A DNA stretch of 64,000 nt from contig JANXTT010000138.1 of the NCBI GenBank assembly GCA_025352225.1, positions 1 to 64,000 of the forward strand, read 5' to 3'. The notes below the pieces were generated by a model that worked only from the letters and a program-made list of their open reading frames with translations, did not search any database and was not told the origin of the DNA. Both the position numbers and the translations under genes were made by a program. Of this stretch, positions 51,830-61,878 are shown one piece after another. The number at the start of each line of letters is the position of its first letter. The stretch's first letter is position 1. The stretch comes from Mucilaginibacter sp. Its GTDB lineage: Bacteria; Bacteroidota; Bacteroidia; Sphingobacteriales; Sphingobacteriaceae.

Positions 51830-54547
51830 ATGAATTTACGGAAACTTATTTTTGTATTATCTATATTAACTACTGTTACCTGCTTACATACACTTGCGCA
51901 AACTGATACGGTTAGCCTGAAAACCATTATTACCAAAACTGCTAAACTGGCCAATGAGCGTCCGCCCGAAAAGGTATATCTGCAAATGGATAAACCATAT
52001 TATGCCGTTGGCGATACCATATGGTTCAAGGCGTATTTAACTATCGGCGCGCACCAACCGTCGGACCTGAGCAAGGTTATTTATATAGATATCATTAGCA
52101 GTCAGGATACTGTAGTGCAATCCCTTAAAATTCCTGCCGACAATGGTGTTGGTTATGGCAATATCGCGCTAACTCAAGCCCTGTATAAACAAGGCAATTA
52201 CCATATCAGCGCATACACTAACTGGATGCGCAATTTTGATCCGGCTTATTTTTTCAATAAAACATTTGCTGTTGGCAACCCTGTAGATAACCTGGTGTTT
52301 ACCCACGTTTCCTTTAAAAACGATAACGGTAAGATAAACGCGCATATACTTTATAAAGATCAGTTTGGTAATCCATATACAAACAAAAAGGTAAGTTGGA
52401 AAATAGAAACCGGCGATGATAAAGCGATTAAGGGCAAAGAAACCACCGATCAAAATGGCATATTAAATCTAAACATTGTAACTAATAAATCTCCGGTAAC
52501 GGCCTCAAATTGGTTGTTTACGGCAATTGACCTGGGGAACAGAAAAACCGTTACCAACTCATTTCCTTTAAAAACAGCTGTAGCCATTCCAGATGTGCAG
52601 TTTTTTCCGGAAGGCGGTAACCTCATCAATACTGTACCATGCAGGGTAGCATTTAAAGCTATAAAACCCGATGGGTTAGGAGCTGATGTTAAAGGTACCA
52701 TTACAGATAATGATGGGAAATCAGTAGCTGAATTTAAATCGCAGCATTTAGGGATGGGCTCCTTTGTGATGGTGCCCGAAAGCGGTAAAACCTATAAGGC
52801 TAACGTAGTATATGCCGATGGGGTACAAGGCTCGTATGAGTTGCCTAAGGTACAGCAGCGCAACATTAGTCTGGCCGTATACAATATCAATGTCGACAGC
52901 GTAAACATCAGAATAACCACAAACAGTGATTTTTATCAGCAAAACCAAAATAAAGTATTTTACATCATGGCACAAAGCGGAGGTTATGTATATTACGCCG
53001 CTCAAACTATTTTACGCAGCCAGTTTTACTCTGCACCAATACCTAAAAGCAAATTCCCGACAGGCATTGTACAGTTTACCCTTTTTGCAGCAAATGGCGA
53101 AGCTTTAAGCGAGCGTATTATATTTATACAACGTAATGATATGCTCAATTTATCATTGAACGCCGGCCGCGCAACCTTTGCTCCACGGCAAAAGGTTAAA
53201 ATGATGGTAACGGCGAAAAATAATACATTACCTGTAGAAGCCGGTTTGTCTGTAGCTGTAATAAACGAAGCAAAAATACCCTTTGATGAAAATACCGAAA
53301 CCACCATTTTAACGAGCCTGTTATTAAGCGCTGATTTGAAAGGGTATATTGAAAAGCCTAATTATTATTTTAATCATCCAAATGATAAAACAGCGGCCGA
53401 CCTTGATCTGTTAATGATGACGCAAGGATACCGCCGGTTTTTATATAAAGATATAATTGCCAATAAACTCCCGCCAGTTTATTTTTTACCTGAACAAGGC
53501 ATCGAAGTAACGGGTACACTGAGGAATCAAACCGGTATGCCTATTTCTAAAGGAAGTGTAAGGTTGCTTATACATGATAAAAATTATTCGACCCAAACGG
53601 TTACAGACATGTCAGGCAATTTTAAGTTTACAAAATTGATGTTTCCTGATTCTGCAAAAGTAACCCTGAATGCCAGGAACAATGTAAATGCTAACAACCT
53701 GATGATCATGCTTAACAGTAGCACTTTACAGGGTATATCACCCAATATAAACGCTCCTGATGAGCTACTTAATATTGATAGTGCTATAGCCCCGTATTTG
53801 AAAAACACAAAAATGCAGTATAATAGTTCGCATATGCTTAGAGAGGTACAGATTAAGGCGGTTAAATATGTAAAAAAGCCCAGCCATTCTGATTTTCCGG
53901 AACTGGCAGGTTTAGGAATGGAAGCCGATCATACCATATCGGGCGATAGGTTAAAAGATTGCCCCAACTTTGCTAGTTGTATAGAAACCATGAGTATGGG
54001 CTTAACCTATGATACCGATAACCTATACGTTACAAGGGATTATAATGCCGGTAAAAAGATGCCTGTTCAGATATATTTTAATGGAATGCCAGTTGATTTT
54101 ACGTACTTAAACAGCGTAAACGCGGCACAGGTAGAATCGGTAGAAATATTTACCAGCGATGGTTTAAGCGGAATTAACCGGCGCAATAATACCAATGGTG
54201 TATTGGTAATAAATAGTAAAGTAGCACCAAAGGGCACTAAAATAACGCAGCAGCAATTGCAGGAATTATTTCCACCAAAGTATCTATTGTCTTTTACGCC
54301 TAAAGGGTATGATATGCCCCGCCAGTTTTATTCGCCTAAATATACAGGGCCAGCGGGTGTTTTACAAAATGCAGATTTGCGCACCACAATTTATTGGAAC
54401 CCTAAAGTAACTACAGATAAAATTACCGGTACAACAGCGCTGGAGTATTTTAATGCCGATGGTAAAGGTACTTACCGTGCTGTGGTTGAAGGTATGGATG
54501 CTGATGGTAATATTGGCAGGTTTGTTTATCGTTATAAGGTAGAGTAA
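51830..54547 (+). CDS. Large secreted MG2 / carboxypeptidase-regulatory / plug-like protein
   Basis: The 905-residue product has a signal peptide (about 1-24, ending HTLAQ). An alpha-2-macroglobulin MG2-like module follows (about 45-130: VYLQMDKPYYAVGDTIWFKAYL), then further beta-sandwich modules. A carboxypeptidase-regulatory-like module (about 560-625: VTGTLRNQTGMPISKGSVRLLI) comes next, then a region like a TonB receptor plug (about 700-805: MPVQIYFNGMPVDFTYLNSVNAAQVESVEIF...NGVLVINS). There is no barrel. Such proteins are widespread in Bacteroidota, but their role at the outer membrane is unknown. It is followed after 27 nt by a small gene. Confidence 0.8.
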   Translation: MNLRKLIFVLSILTTVTCLHTLAQTDTVSLKTIITKTAKLANERPPEKVYLQMDKPYYAVGDTIWFKAYLTIGAHQPSDLSKVIYIDIISSQDTVVQSLKIPADNGVGYGNIALTQALYKQGNYHISAYTNWMRNFDPAYFFNKTFAVGNPVDNLVFTHVSFKNDNGKINAHILYKDQFGNPYTNKKVSWKIETGDDKAIKGKETTDQNGILNLNIVTNKSPVTASNWLFTAIDLGNRKTVTNSFPLKTAVAIPDVQFFPEGGNLINTVPCRVAFKAIKPDGLGADVKGTITDNDGKSVAEFKSQHLGMGSFVMVPESGKTYKANVVYADGVQGSYELPKVQQRNISLAVYNINVDSVNIRITTNSDFYQQNQNKVFYIMAQSGGYVYYAAQTILRSQFYSAPIPKSKFPTGIVQFTLFAANGEALSERIIFIQRNDMLNLSLNAGRATFAPRQKVKMMVTAKNNTLPVEAGLSVAVINEAKIPFDENTETTILTSLLLSADLKGYIEKPNYYFNHPNDKTAADLDLLMMTQGYRRFLYKDIIANKLPPVYFLPEQGIEVTGTLRNQTGMPISKGSVRLLIHDKNYSTQTVTDMSGNFKFTKLMFPDSAKVTLNARNNVNANNLMIMLNSSTLQGISPNINAPDELLNIDSAIAPYLKNTKMQYNSSHMLREVQIKAVKYVKKPSHSDFPELAGLGMEADHTISGDRLKDCPNFASCIETMSMGLTYDTDNLYVTRDYNAGKKMPVQIYFNGMPVDFTYLNSVNAAQVESVEIFTSDGLSGINRRNNTNGVLVINSKVAPKGTKITQQQLQELFPPKYLLSFTPKGYDMPRQFYSPKYTGPAGVLQNADLRTTIYWNPKVTTDKITGTTALEYFNADGKGTYRAVVEGMDADGNIGRFVYRYKVE

Positions 54548-54574
54548 GAAGCTATAAATTTTAATCAATAAGAC

Positions 54575-54868
54575 ATGGAATTAAACGATCATGTTTTTGC
54601 TTTGAAGAATATAATAGATGCCCAGCAACAGGTTATTACCTTGTGGGAATCGATATTTAATTCGGCCGAGAGTACCATACTCAATCTGGTGAAAATAAAC
54701 CTCGAATTAAAGGTGCAACTGATCCATCAGATCAATCCGGATTTTAAACTACCCGAAAACATTTATCGTGAGCTGGATGCCGTACGCGAAGCTTATCATC
54801 AGGGGAAAATATCACCACTGGAATATTTTGAAAGTTTAGATATAATGCTCAGTCAGATTGCTATCTGA
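54575..54868 (+). CDS. Hypothetical helical protein, 97 aa
   Basis: The product is mostly helical, with a coiled-coil-like start (ALKNIIDAQQQVITLWESIFNSAEST). It has no signal peptide and no known domain. It begins 27 nt after the MG2 protein gene and may be co-transcribed. Its stop directly adjoins the stop of the convergent M28 peptidase gene. Confidence 0.6.
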   Translation: MELNDHVFALKNIIDAQQQVITLWESIFNSAESTILNLVKINLELKVQLIHQINPDFKLPENIYRELDAVREAYHQGKISPLEYFESLDIMLSQIAI

Positions 54869-56014
54869 TTATTGCATCAACTGTTCATTAAATTTCTGCA
54901 GTAATTTAATCAGGTCTTCGTATTTGTTAAGGGGTAATGTAGCGCTAATATCAAACACATCGTGATAGGCCTTTATTCCGCCCAGGGTATAGATATAGAA
55001 AGCAGGTACACCTTTTTCTGTAAATAGGTAATGATCGCTGTTAGCCGCTTTACCGCGCGAACCTATTTTAACCAGGTAATGGTTTTCATTATTGATATTG
55101 GTTAAGATTTTATATTCTTTAGAGTAAACCGTAGCATTAACTACCATTAAACCTTCTTCGCCAGTTCCTTCCAGGTCGGCATTGATCAGGAAGCGGATAT
55201 TTTTAAGCGGCAACAAAGGATGTTCGGTAAAGTATTTAGAGCCTAACAATCCGGCTTCCTCGCCCGAGAAACAAATAAATACCATGCTGTAACGTTGCGG
55301 GTGAGTGGCATAATATTTAGCGAGGCCCAATAATAATGCAATACCGCTGGCATTATCATTAGCACCGGGGAAATAGGTGCTACTACCCATACCGCCCAGA
55401 TGGTCATAATGTGCAGTAAATACAATGGCGGAATCAGGCTTGTCTGTACCCTTAACTACACCGCAAATATTGGAGGTTTTAAAATCTCTTATCACTTTGT
55501 TTTCCACGTTGAGCTCTATGGATGCCGGGGTTTCTGTAAGTGCTTTCCGGTCTATCTCAATACCAGTATAATCAGCAGCTTTTTGCTCAACCGACCAGGT
55601 GAGTTTGTTTTGGAGAGCCACAATTACCCGGTTATCCTGATCAATAAAATGTATACTGTCTGTTTGTGCTAACCGTCCTTTGCCTTTTGCAGCACGGCTC
55701 TCCGGCGAAACAATAAAATCTTTCCCGGGGCGAAGTGCTACTCCGTTAATTGCTACCTCCATTTTACCCGGAAATATATTTACCGGGTACGAAAAATCCT
55801 GCCTGAAACTTTGGCCGCTTAAGGGCTTTAAACCATATACTTTAAATTGTTCGGTTAAAAATTGAGCTGCTTTGTTTACACCGTCATTGGTATAGCCCCG
55901 GCCCCAAAAATAAGGAGATGTTAAGGTATCTACTATTTTACGGGCAAAAACTATATCCTGCCCAAAGCAGCAGTTACCAATGATAAGAAAAAAGCAAAGC
56001 AATTTGATTTTCAT
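54869..56014 (-). CDS. M28 family zinc aminopeptidase
   Basis: The 381-residue product from ATG 56014 has a signal peptide (MKIKLLCFFLIIGNCCFGQ). The M28 zinc site is clear: FTAHYDHLGG, FPGANDNASGIALLLGLAKY and FICFSGEEAGLLGSKYF, with NADLEGTGEEG and SDHYLFTEKGVPAFYIYT as the remaining ligands. It should trim peptides outside the cytoplasm. It follows the WG-repeat gene by 12 nt on the same strand. Confidence 0.92.
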   Translation of the reverse strand: MKIKLLCFFLIIGNCCFGQDIVFARKIVDTLTSPYFWGRGYTNDGVNKAAQFLTEQFKVYGLKPLSGQSFRQDFSYPVNIFPGKMEVAINGVALRPGKDFIVSPESRAAKGKGRLAQTDSIHFIDQDNRVIVALQNKLTWSVEQKAADYTGIEIDRKALTETPASIELNVENKVIRDFKTSNICGVVKGTDKPDSAIVFTAHYDHLGGMGSSTYFPGANDNASGIALLLGLAKYYATHPQRYSMVFICFSGEEAGLLGSKYFTEHPLLPLKNIRFLINADLEGTGEEGLMVVNATVYSKEYKILTNINNENHYLVKIGSRGKAANSDHYLFTEKGVPAFYIYTLGGIKAYHDVFDISATLPLNKYEDLIKLLQKFNEQLMQ

Positions 56015-56026
56015 TCGCAAGCCACG

Positions 56027-57112
56027 TTATTCATGCTTCCAAATGATATCGCCTTTGGTATTAATATACCCCCATTTCTGACCTTCAAACATGGTGAACA
56101 GCACCCCGTTTTTAAAGGCATAGGGGTCGGTACTTACACCACCGCCACCTAAGGTAGGTTCAATCACCATTTTTCCTGTTTTATCAATAAAACCCCATTT
56201 ACCATCTGTTATGGGGCCCGTATGTACCGCGGCTAATCCTTCCGAAAATATATCGGCCAGCGAGTATTGCAAGGGGATCACTATTTTTCCCTGCCTGTTA
56301 ATATAGCCATACTTCTCATTCACGGCAACGTTTGCCATATCTTTAGAAAAATTTCCGGCATAGTCAAAGGCAGGCGCAATTATCATCTTTCCTGTTTTAT
56401 CAATATAACCCCATTTGCCCTTTACTAGCACCGCTGCCAAGCCATGGCTAAATTTACCTTCCTCGTAAAAGTTATAACCCTCCCGCATTAAAATTGCACC
56501 GTAATCATATATGGGTTTTATAATTAACTCGCCGGCTTTGTTTATGTAGCCATATTTTCCATCCTTTTCAACAAGTGCCATTCCTTCACTAAAATCGCCA
56601 GCATTGTCAAATTCGGGTTTAATTACCCAATTGCCTTTTTTATCAATAAAGCCCCATTTGCTATGCAAGCTTGTTGATTCTTTAACCCGGCAAAGCCCTT
56701 CGCAAAACCGGAATGCAAACGCGTAATGGGGTTCAATAACCACTGTGCCTTTTTTATCGATGAAGCCCCATTTTCCATTAACGTTTACAGCCGATAGCTC
56801 TTCGTAAAAAGGTACAGCAGTTACGTAGGCCGGCTGTACCACTATTTTACCCGTTGTATCTATAAATCCAATTTTGTTCAAGGTATTGTCGATAAAAAAA
56901 GCCATCCCATTGGAGAATGTGCCGCACCGGTTTTCCACATCAAAAACCACCTTTCCATATTTATCTATAAAACTGTATTTGCCATCTTTTACAATAGGGT
57001 AGAGGCCGTTGTTTTTACCTTGCGAAAAAACTGTGATGGATTGGAATAGAAGCAAAGCAAAAGAAAGGTAAGCTATGCCGATTATACTTTTAACTTTTGT
57101 ATTTTTCTTCAT
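56027..57112 (-). CDS. Secreted WG-repeat protein
   Basis: The 361-residue product has a signal peptide (about 1-31). About nine WG repeats follow, for example WGFIDKKGTVVIEPHYAFAF, YGYINKAGELIIKP and WGYIDKTGKMIIAPAFDYAGNF. WG repeats occur in surface-exposed Bacteroidota proteins of unknown function. It heads a two-gene unit with the M28 peptidase (12-nt gap). Confidence 0.92.
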   Translation of the reverse strand: MKKNTKVKSIIGIAYLSFALLLFQSITVFSQGKNNGLYPIVKDGKYSFIDKYGKVVFDVENRCGTFSNGMAFFIDNTLNKIGFIDTTGKIVVQPAYVTAVPFYEELSAVNVNGKWGFIDKKGTVVIEPHYAFAFRFCEGLCRVKESTSLHSKWGFIDKKGNWVIKPEFDNAGDFSEGMALVEKDGKYGYINKAGELIIKPIYDYGAILMREGYNFYEEGKFSHGLAAVLVKGKWGYIDKTGKMIIAPAFDYAGNFSKDMANVAVNEKYGYINRQGKIVIPLQYSLADIFSEGLAAVHTGPITDGKWGFIDKTGKMVIEPTLGGGGVSTDPYAFKNGVLFTMFEGQKWGYINTKGDIIWKHE

Positions 57113-57296
57113 AATAGGGGATTTTTAATTTAAATGACACGCGCTTAATTGCCTCAGACCAATCTACAGAAATAGTTGAAATAAAAAAAATATGGCCTAA
57201 AACAAACACCCGATCAATAGTTTTATAGCAATACAACAACTTGGTGCGAACTAATTGGCAAACGCGTTGTTAATCTGTTATTATATATAAAATAAC

Positions 57297-57797
57297 ATGA
57301 TGGCAAATGATGTTGACAGTATAAACAGAATTACCCGCGAACACCTGGTGAACTTAATTTATAACGGCGGCGCGCATGCTACTATAGAAGAAGCGTTAGA
57401 TGATTTGCCTGCCAAGTTACGGGGCATACAACCCGATGGCCTGCCCTATAGCATTTGGCAATTGGTTGAGCATATCCGTATTGCCCAGTGGGATATATTG
57501 AAATTTGTAACCAATAAAGAGCATATATCGCCTAAATGGCCCGACGACTATTGGGTTAAAGAACCTACCCCAAAAGATGAAGAGGAGTGGGGTAATTCCA
57601 TTGAGCAGATATATGCCGACCGGCAAAAATTTATTGACTGGTTAATTGATCCCGAAAAGGATCTCTATGAACCTTTTGAAGGTGAAAATGGGCAAACCTT
57701 GCTCCGCGAAGCTCTGCTTATTGCCGACCATGCCAGTTACCATATTGGCGAAATTATCATGATAAGAAGATTACTGGGTGCCTGGAAAAATAAATGA
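57297..57797 (+). CDS. DinB-like / YfiT family protein
   Basis: The 166-residue product fits the four-helix DinB/DUF664 fold. The metal-binding histidines appear in LVEHIRIAQWDI (His about 58), and near the end in ADHASYHIGEIIMIRRLLG (about 143-161). The family includes thiol-dependent transferases, some using bacillithiol. The ATG at 57297 is immediately followed by a second in-frame ATG. Confidence 0.88.
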   Translation: MMANDVDSINRITREHLVNLIYNGGAHATIEEALDDLPAKLRGIQPDGLPYSIWQLVEHIRIAQWDILKFVTNKEHISPKWPDDYWVKEPTPKDEEEWGNSIEQIYADRQKFIDWLIDPEKDLYEPFEGENGQTLLREALLIADHASYHIGEIIMIRRLLGAWKNK

Positions 57798-59102
57798 TTA
57801 TTTTAATCCCTTAATAAAATCAACTACGGCAGTTACAAATTCGGGTTTTAAAGGTAAGCTGGGGTTATTGTAGGTTGCTTTATTAAGTTCCCTATCCGCG
57901 GGGGCCGCTTTTAAAATATGGTTCATGCCGTCAATTATTTTTAACACCGCTTCAGATTTTGCTTTTTTTAATTTTTCGGCATTAGCTACAGTTACCTGGA
58001 TATCTGTTGTGCCTTGTATAATTAATATGGGCAATTTTAGCTTTTTAATCTCTTTAGCAGGATCATACCTAAACCACGACATCAGGTAGGGCTGAATGCT
58101 AGGCCTGGCCAAAGCATACAGGGCAGGGTCTACACGGGGCGTTACCTTTCCTTTACGCATGGTATCCAATATGTTTTTAAATTCCTGGCTGATTGATGGC
58201 GGTTGCGATTTTAATTGCTCCGTAACTATTTTATCTGCCGATTCGCCGGCCCCGGCTACAGAAATATAGCCTGCCAGGTCTTCGTCTTTAGCGGCAAGCA
58301 TCCCAATTAGTGAGCCTTCGCTATGGCCCAGGATAATTATTTTAGAGAATCTTTTATCCTCTTTGAGCATACTTATCAATCCCCCGGCATCATCCACAAA
58401 ATCAGTAAACCGTGTATCAGCCTCCTTGCCCGAAGTTGTACTTTGCCCTATGCCACGTTTATCATACCGTAACGTGGCAATACCGGCCTTACCTAAGGCT
58501 TCGGCTATCAATTTATAGGCATTGGTTTGGAAGCCAAAGCCATTACCATTTCTATCCGTTGGCCCGGATCCGGCTATGATCAAAACAACAGGTAATTTAC
58601 CTGATATATTTTTAGGTATGGTTAATGCGCCGGATATAGTGCCTGCCAGAGTTTTTAAGGTTATAGGTGTTTCTGTTACGGATGGATCAATGGCTGGCGG
58701 TGTTTGCACTTGTGGGGCATTAGTAACTTGTTTTTCGGCCTTATACTCATTGAAGAATATCCCATCAACCTCGTTCAAGCCATTTAGAGATAAGTTTATT
58801 AAGAGCGTTTCTTTATCAAAAGCAGCTTTATACACCCCTGCTGTTTGTACATATTTTATAAAAGTAGCCTGCTTTAACTGGCCTATTTGAGCCTGCATTT
58901 GGGTGATCAATGTTTTAGTTTGTTGGAGCGGGAGGGCAGCTTTAACCTTAACATCAAACATATTGTACAAACTATCGGGCTGATTATTGTTGTAGTACTT
59001 TTTAAATTTATTAATAGCCGTTTTATAATTAGGGTGCTCTGTTTGTGCAAACGTTAATTTAATTACAAATAGCAGGGCGAAACAAAAAAGTATCTTTCTC
59101 AT
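57798..59102 (-). CDS. DUF3887 / alpha-beta hydrolase fusion, secreted
   Basis: The 434-residue product has a signal peptide (1-19, ending TFAQ). An N-terminal DUF3887 domain (about 25-130) and a linker come first, then an alpha/beta hydrolase (about 150-434): VLIIAGSGPTDRNGNG, LRYDKRGIGQST, the nucleophile elbow ILGHSEGSLIGM and the late His in IDGMNHILK. It is common in Bacteroidota and its substrate is unknown. It converges on the DinB gene with the stops directly abutting. Confidence 0.9.
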   Translation of the reverse strand: MRKILFCFALLFVIKLTFAQTEHPNYKTAINKFKKYYNNNQPDSLYNMFDVKVKAALPLQQTKTLITQMQAQIGQLKQATFIKYVQTAGVYKAAFDKETLLINLSLNGLNEVDGIFFNEYKAEKQVTNAPQVQTPPAIDPSVTETPITLKTLAGTISGALTIPKNISGKLPVVLIIAGSGPTDRNGNGFGFQTNAYKLIAEALGKAGIATLRYDKRGIGQSTTSGKEADTRFTDFVDDAGGLISMLKEDKRFSKIIILGHSEGSLIGMLAAKDEDLAGYISVAGAGESADKIVTEQLKSQPPSISQEFKNILDTMRKGKVTPRVDPALYALARPSIQPYLMSWFRYDPAKEIKKLKLPILIIQGTTDIQVTVANAEKLKKAKSEAVLKIIDGMNHILKAAPADRELNKATYNNPSLPLKPEFVTAVVDFIKGLK

Positions 59103-59153
59103 TTGGATAGAGGGCTTATTGGGCTAATATAAATTATAATCTGCAGTTTTACG

Positions 59154-60857
59154 TTATCCTATTTTCTCCATTTCTCCTTTTACAAACTCAGCAAGTTCTT
59201 TAACATAGCTTGCGCTAAAATCAAACTTTATACCCGCGGTTTCGTAAATTTCGGTTATGGTTTTGGTATAGCCCAATTTTAAAGCATCCAGGTATTGTTG
59301 TAGACCTGTTTCGGGGTTTTCTTTATAATTTTTCCAAACGGCAATGGCACCTAACTGGGCCATGCCATATTCAATGTAATAAAACGGTACTTCAAAAATA
59401 TGAAGCTGTTTTTGCCATAAGTTTTGTTTGGACTCCTCGAAGCCCGCCCAGTCAACAAAGTTGGCTCCAAAACGGTCAAATATTTGTGTCCAGGCATCGG
59501 TACGCTGCTCGTTGGTATGCTCGGGGTTGGTATATATCCAATGTTGAAACTGATCTACCACGGCAACCCAGGGCAGGGTTTTCAATACATCAAAAAGCTG
59601 ATCGCGTTTAGCCCGTTTCAATTCTTCTTCATCCTTAAAATAAACATCCCAGTTATCCATCGATATCAATTCCATTGACATGGATGCCAGTTCTGCCACT
59701 TCAGATGGGCAATGCTTAAAGTCGTTCAGTTCAAGGTCGGCTGTTAAAAAAGTATGTACTGCATGGCCACCTTCGTGAACCATAGTGGTGAGATCGCGAA
59801 AAACACCTGCCGAGTTCATAAAAATAAACGGTGCCCCGGTTTCAGATAGGGGGTAGTTATAACCACCCGGTGCTTTACCTTTGCGGCTCTCTACATCAAA
59901 CAGGCCATTATCTTTCATAATCTCTAACCGCTCACCTAAATAACTGTGGATGTTTCTAAAACATTGTATCGATTTTTCTATCAGTTCTTCACCATTTTGA
60001 AACGGCTTTAAAGCGGGTTTGCCCGATGTATCAACCTCGGTATCCCAGGGTTTAAGGGCGGCCAACTTTAAGGCTGCTTTACGCTTTTCGGCTTGCTCCT
60101 GTAAAATGGGTACAATCTCCGTTTCTATCGCTTCATGAAAATTATAGCAATCATGCGGGGTATAATCAAACCGGCCCAATGCCTTAAACATGTAATCGCG
60201 GAAATTCTCGAACCCCGCATTTAATGATAGCTTGTGGCGCAGGCCACGTAAATGGTTAAACAGTTCGTTTAACTTTTCTTTTTCCTGCAGGCGGCGGGCA
60301 GTAATTTTCTCCCAGGTTGCCTGCCGTTTTGCACGATCCTGATCCTTTAAAAATACCGAAGCTTGTTCCAGTGTATATTCTTTATCAGCAATCTCTACCG
60401 ACATTGACCCGGTTATTGATTGGTATTTTTGCTGTTCAACCTGGATCTCGGTTTGGATGGGGATGTTCTCTTCCCTAAAAAGTTCGAGCGCGTTTTTTAC
60501 ACCACGCAGGTAAATGTAAAATTTTTCGCCATCAAGTTCCAACGCGTAATCGCTGGCAATGAATTTTTCGTTAAGCTTATTGTTAAAGGGTGCAATTTGC
60601 GGTTCAATTTCGGTAGCAAAGTATTGAAAGTTCTGTAATAGTTCTTCGCTATTGGTATCGCATGTCATGCGGATGTACCGCCAGGCAAAATCTTCTTCCA
60701 ATGCGGCTTCTATTTCGCTCCTGTCCTGCAGCCATTTTTCCAGCTCATCAACAGATTTGATGTCGCGGTTTAACAATTCAGTATAAATAGGTTCAAGGGT
60801 TTCCCATTTAATTTCCAATTCGGCAGGTATATATTTTCTTTCTCTTTTGTGAATCAT
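59154..60857 (-). CDS. M3 family oligoendopeptidase
   Basis: The 567-residue product from ATG 60857 opens MIHKRERKYIPAELEIKWE. The zinc site is TTMVHEGGHAVHTFL with the third ligand in CPSEVAELASMSMELIS. A helical M3 fold precedes it (DFAWRYIRMTCDTNSEELLQ). It is cytoplasmic, since no signal peptide is present, and should degrade oligopeptides. The frame extends to a TTG at 60875, which was rejected because the ATG gives the family N-terminus. Confidence 0.93.
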   Translation of the reverse strand: MIHKRERKYIPAELEIKWETLEPIYTELLNRDIKSVDELEKWLQDRSEIEAALEEDFAWRYIRMTCDTNSEELLQNFQYFATEIEPQIAPFNNKLNEKFIASDYALELDGEKFYIYLRGVKNALELFREENIPIQTEIQVEQQKYQSITGSMSVEIADKEYTLEQASVFLKDQDRAKRQATWEKITARRLQEKEKLNELFNHLRGLRHKLSLNAGFENFRDYMFKALGRFDYTPHDCYNFHEAIETEIVPILQEQAEKRKAALKLAALKPWDTEVDTSGKPALKPFQNGEELIEKSIQCFRNIHSYLGERLEIMKDNGLFDVESRKGKAPGGYNYPLSETGAPFIFMNSAGVFRDLTTMVHEGGHAVHTFLTADLELNDFKHCPSEVAELASMSMELISMDNWDVYFKDEEELKRAKRDQLFDVLKTLPWVAVVDQFQHWIYTNPEHTNEQRTDAWTQIFDRFGANFVDWAGFEESKQNLWQKQLHIFEVPFYYIEYGMAQLGAIAVWKNYKENPETGLQQYLDALKLGYTKTITEIYETAGIKFDFSASYVKELAEFVKGEMEKIG

Positions 60858-60941
60858 AGCAGTATAAATATGCAAATGTGTAGTTCTGCAAATGTGCGAA
60901 TTTTTTAAATGTACGTAGCGTGTAATACATAATTAAAAATC

Positions 60942-60977
60942 AGGTAAAACTACTTGATTGATTCAGTAATTTTACCT
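60942..60977 (+). promoter_or_regulatory. Inverted repeat, likely operator of the RES/Xre operon
   Basis: AGGTAAAACTACT (60942-60954) and AGTAATTTTACCT (60965-60977) form a 13-bp inverted repeat (12 pairs) with a 10-nt spacer. The half-sites are 23 nt apart, about two helical turns. It lies 11 nt before the antitoxin ATG, where an autoregulating Xre-type antitoxin would bind. Confidence 0.6.
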
Positions 60978-60988
60978 ATTTTTACATT

Positions 60989-61411
60989 ATGACAGTTAAA
61001 GAGATTGGTATTTTACAAGATATTCCTTCCAGAATAGACAATAATAAAACACTGCGGATGATTAATAGCGGCAAGGTAGGTTACAGGCATTTACAAGCCA
61101 TAAAAACTTTGACTTGTTTGAACGATAAAAAAATATCGGCTTGGTTTGATGTTAGTGAAAAAACATACCGCGCTTTTAAAACTCACGGAGATGATATAAA
61201 AGCCAGGATACAAGAACACACTATAATGGCGTTGACCTTGATAAAACATGGTATTGAAGTTTTTGGTACAACAGATAAATTTACCCATTGGTTGGAGAGC
61301 GAAAACTTTTACTTTGATAAAAAGCCACCTATCGAGTTTATGAATACATATAGTGGGATTAAATTTATTGATGATCGTTTAACCGCGATGGAGTACGGCG
61401 ATAATAATTAA
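60989..61411 (+). CDS. Xre/MbcA/ParS-type antitoxin of a RES toxin
   Basis: The 140-residue product has an N-terminal helix-turn-helix-like part (about 25-80: YRHLQAIKTLTCLNDKKISAWFDVSEKTYRAFK) and a C-terminal toxin-binding DUF2384 domain (about 85-135: ALTLIKHGIEVFGTTDKFTHWLESEN...). The overall layout is that of Xre antitoxins paired with RES toxins. It starts 1 nt upstream of the toxin gene unit (stop 61411, next ATG 61413). The inverted repeat before it suggests autoregulation. Confidence 0.85.
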   Translation: MTVKEIGILQDIPSRIDNNKTLRMINSGKVGYRHLQAIKTLTCLNDKKISAWFDVSEKTYRAFKTHGDDIKARIQEHTIMALTLIKHGIEVFGTTDKFTHWLESENFYFDKKPPIEFMNTYSGIKFIDDRLTAMEYGDNN

Positions 61412-61412
61412 T

Positions 61413-61865
61413 ATGGAGATATTTAGGATTGCCAAAAACTCTTTTTCCAATAAATTAACCGCTTCCGGAAAGGCCAGCAGGTGGAATTTAGACGATGAAT
61501 TTATACTGTATACCGGCAGTTCCAGATCGCTTTCGTCGTTAGAACTGGTTGTACATAGAAATTCAATTAAACCGTCCTTTACTTATAAAGTAATGATTAT
61601 TTCTATTGCCGACGAAGAAGAACTTTTCACTACTATATTGCAAAAAGATTTACCTCAAAATTGGAGAAGTATAAGTGCATATCCAGACATTCAATTTATT
61701 GGGTCTAAATGGTATAGGTCAAAACAATCACTTGTAATAAAAGTACCGTCAGCCGTTATCCCTAAAGAATATAATTACTTAATAAACACATTACATCCTG
61801 AGTTTACTAAAAAGGTCTCTTTGGTTAGAACAGAAGACTGTTTTTGGGATGATAGGCTGCTTTAA
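61413..61865 (+). CDS. RES domain toxin (NAD+-targeting type)
   Basis: The 150-residue product shows the RES core: ASRWN with Arg23, ILYTGSSRSLSSLELVVH with Tyr33 and Glu44, and VPSAVIPKEYNYLIN near the end. Known RES toxins degrade NAD+ and arrest growth, with the partner antitoxin blocking the active site. It lies directly after the antitoxin gene, as is normal for this pair. The length is typical. Confidence 0.9.
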   Translation: MEIFRIAKNSFSNKLTASGKASRWNLDDEFILYTGSSRSLSSLELVVHRNSIKPSFTYKVMIISIADEEELFTTILQKDLPQNWRSISAYPDIQFIGSKWYRSKQSLVIKVPSAVIPKEYNYLINTLHPEFTKKVSLVRTEDCFWDDRLL

Positions 61866-61878
61866 CCGTATAACAAAC

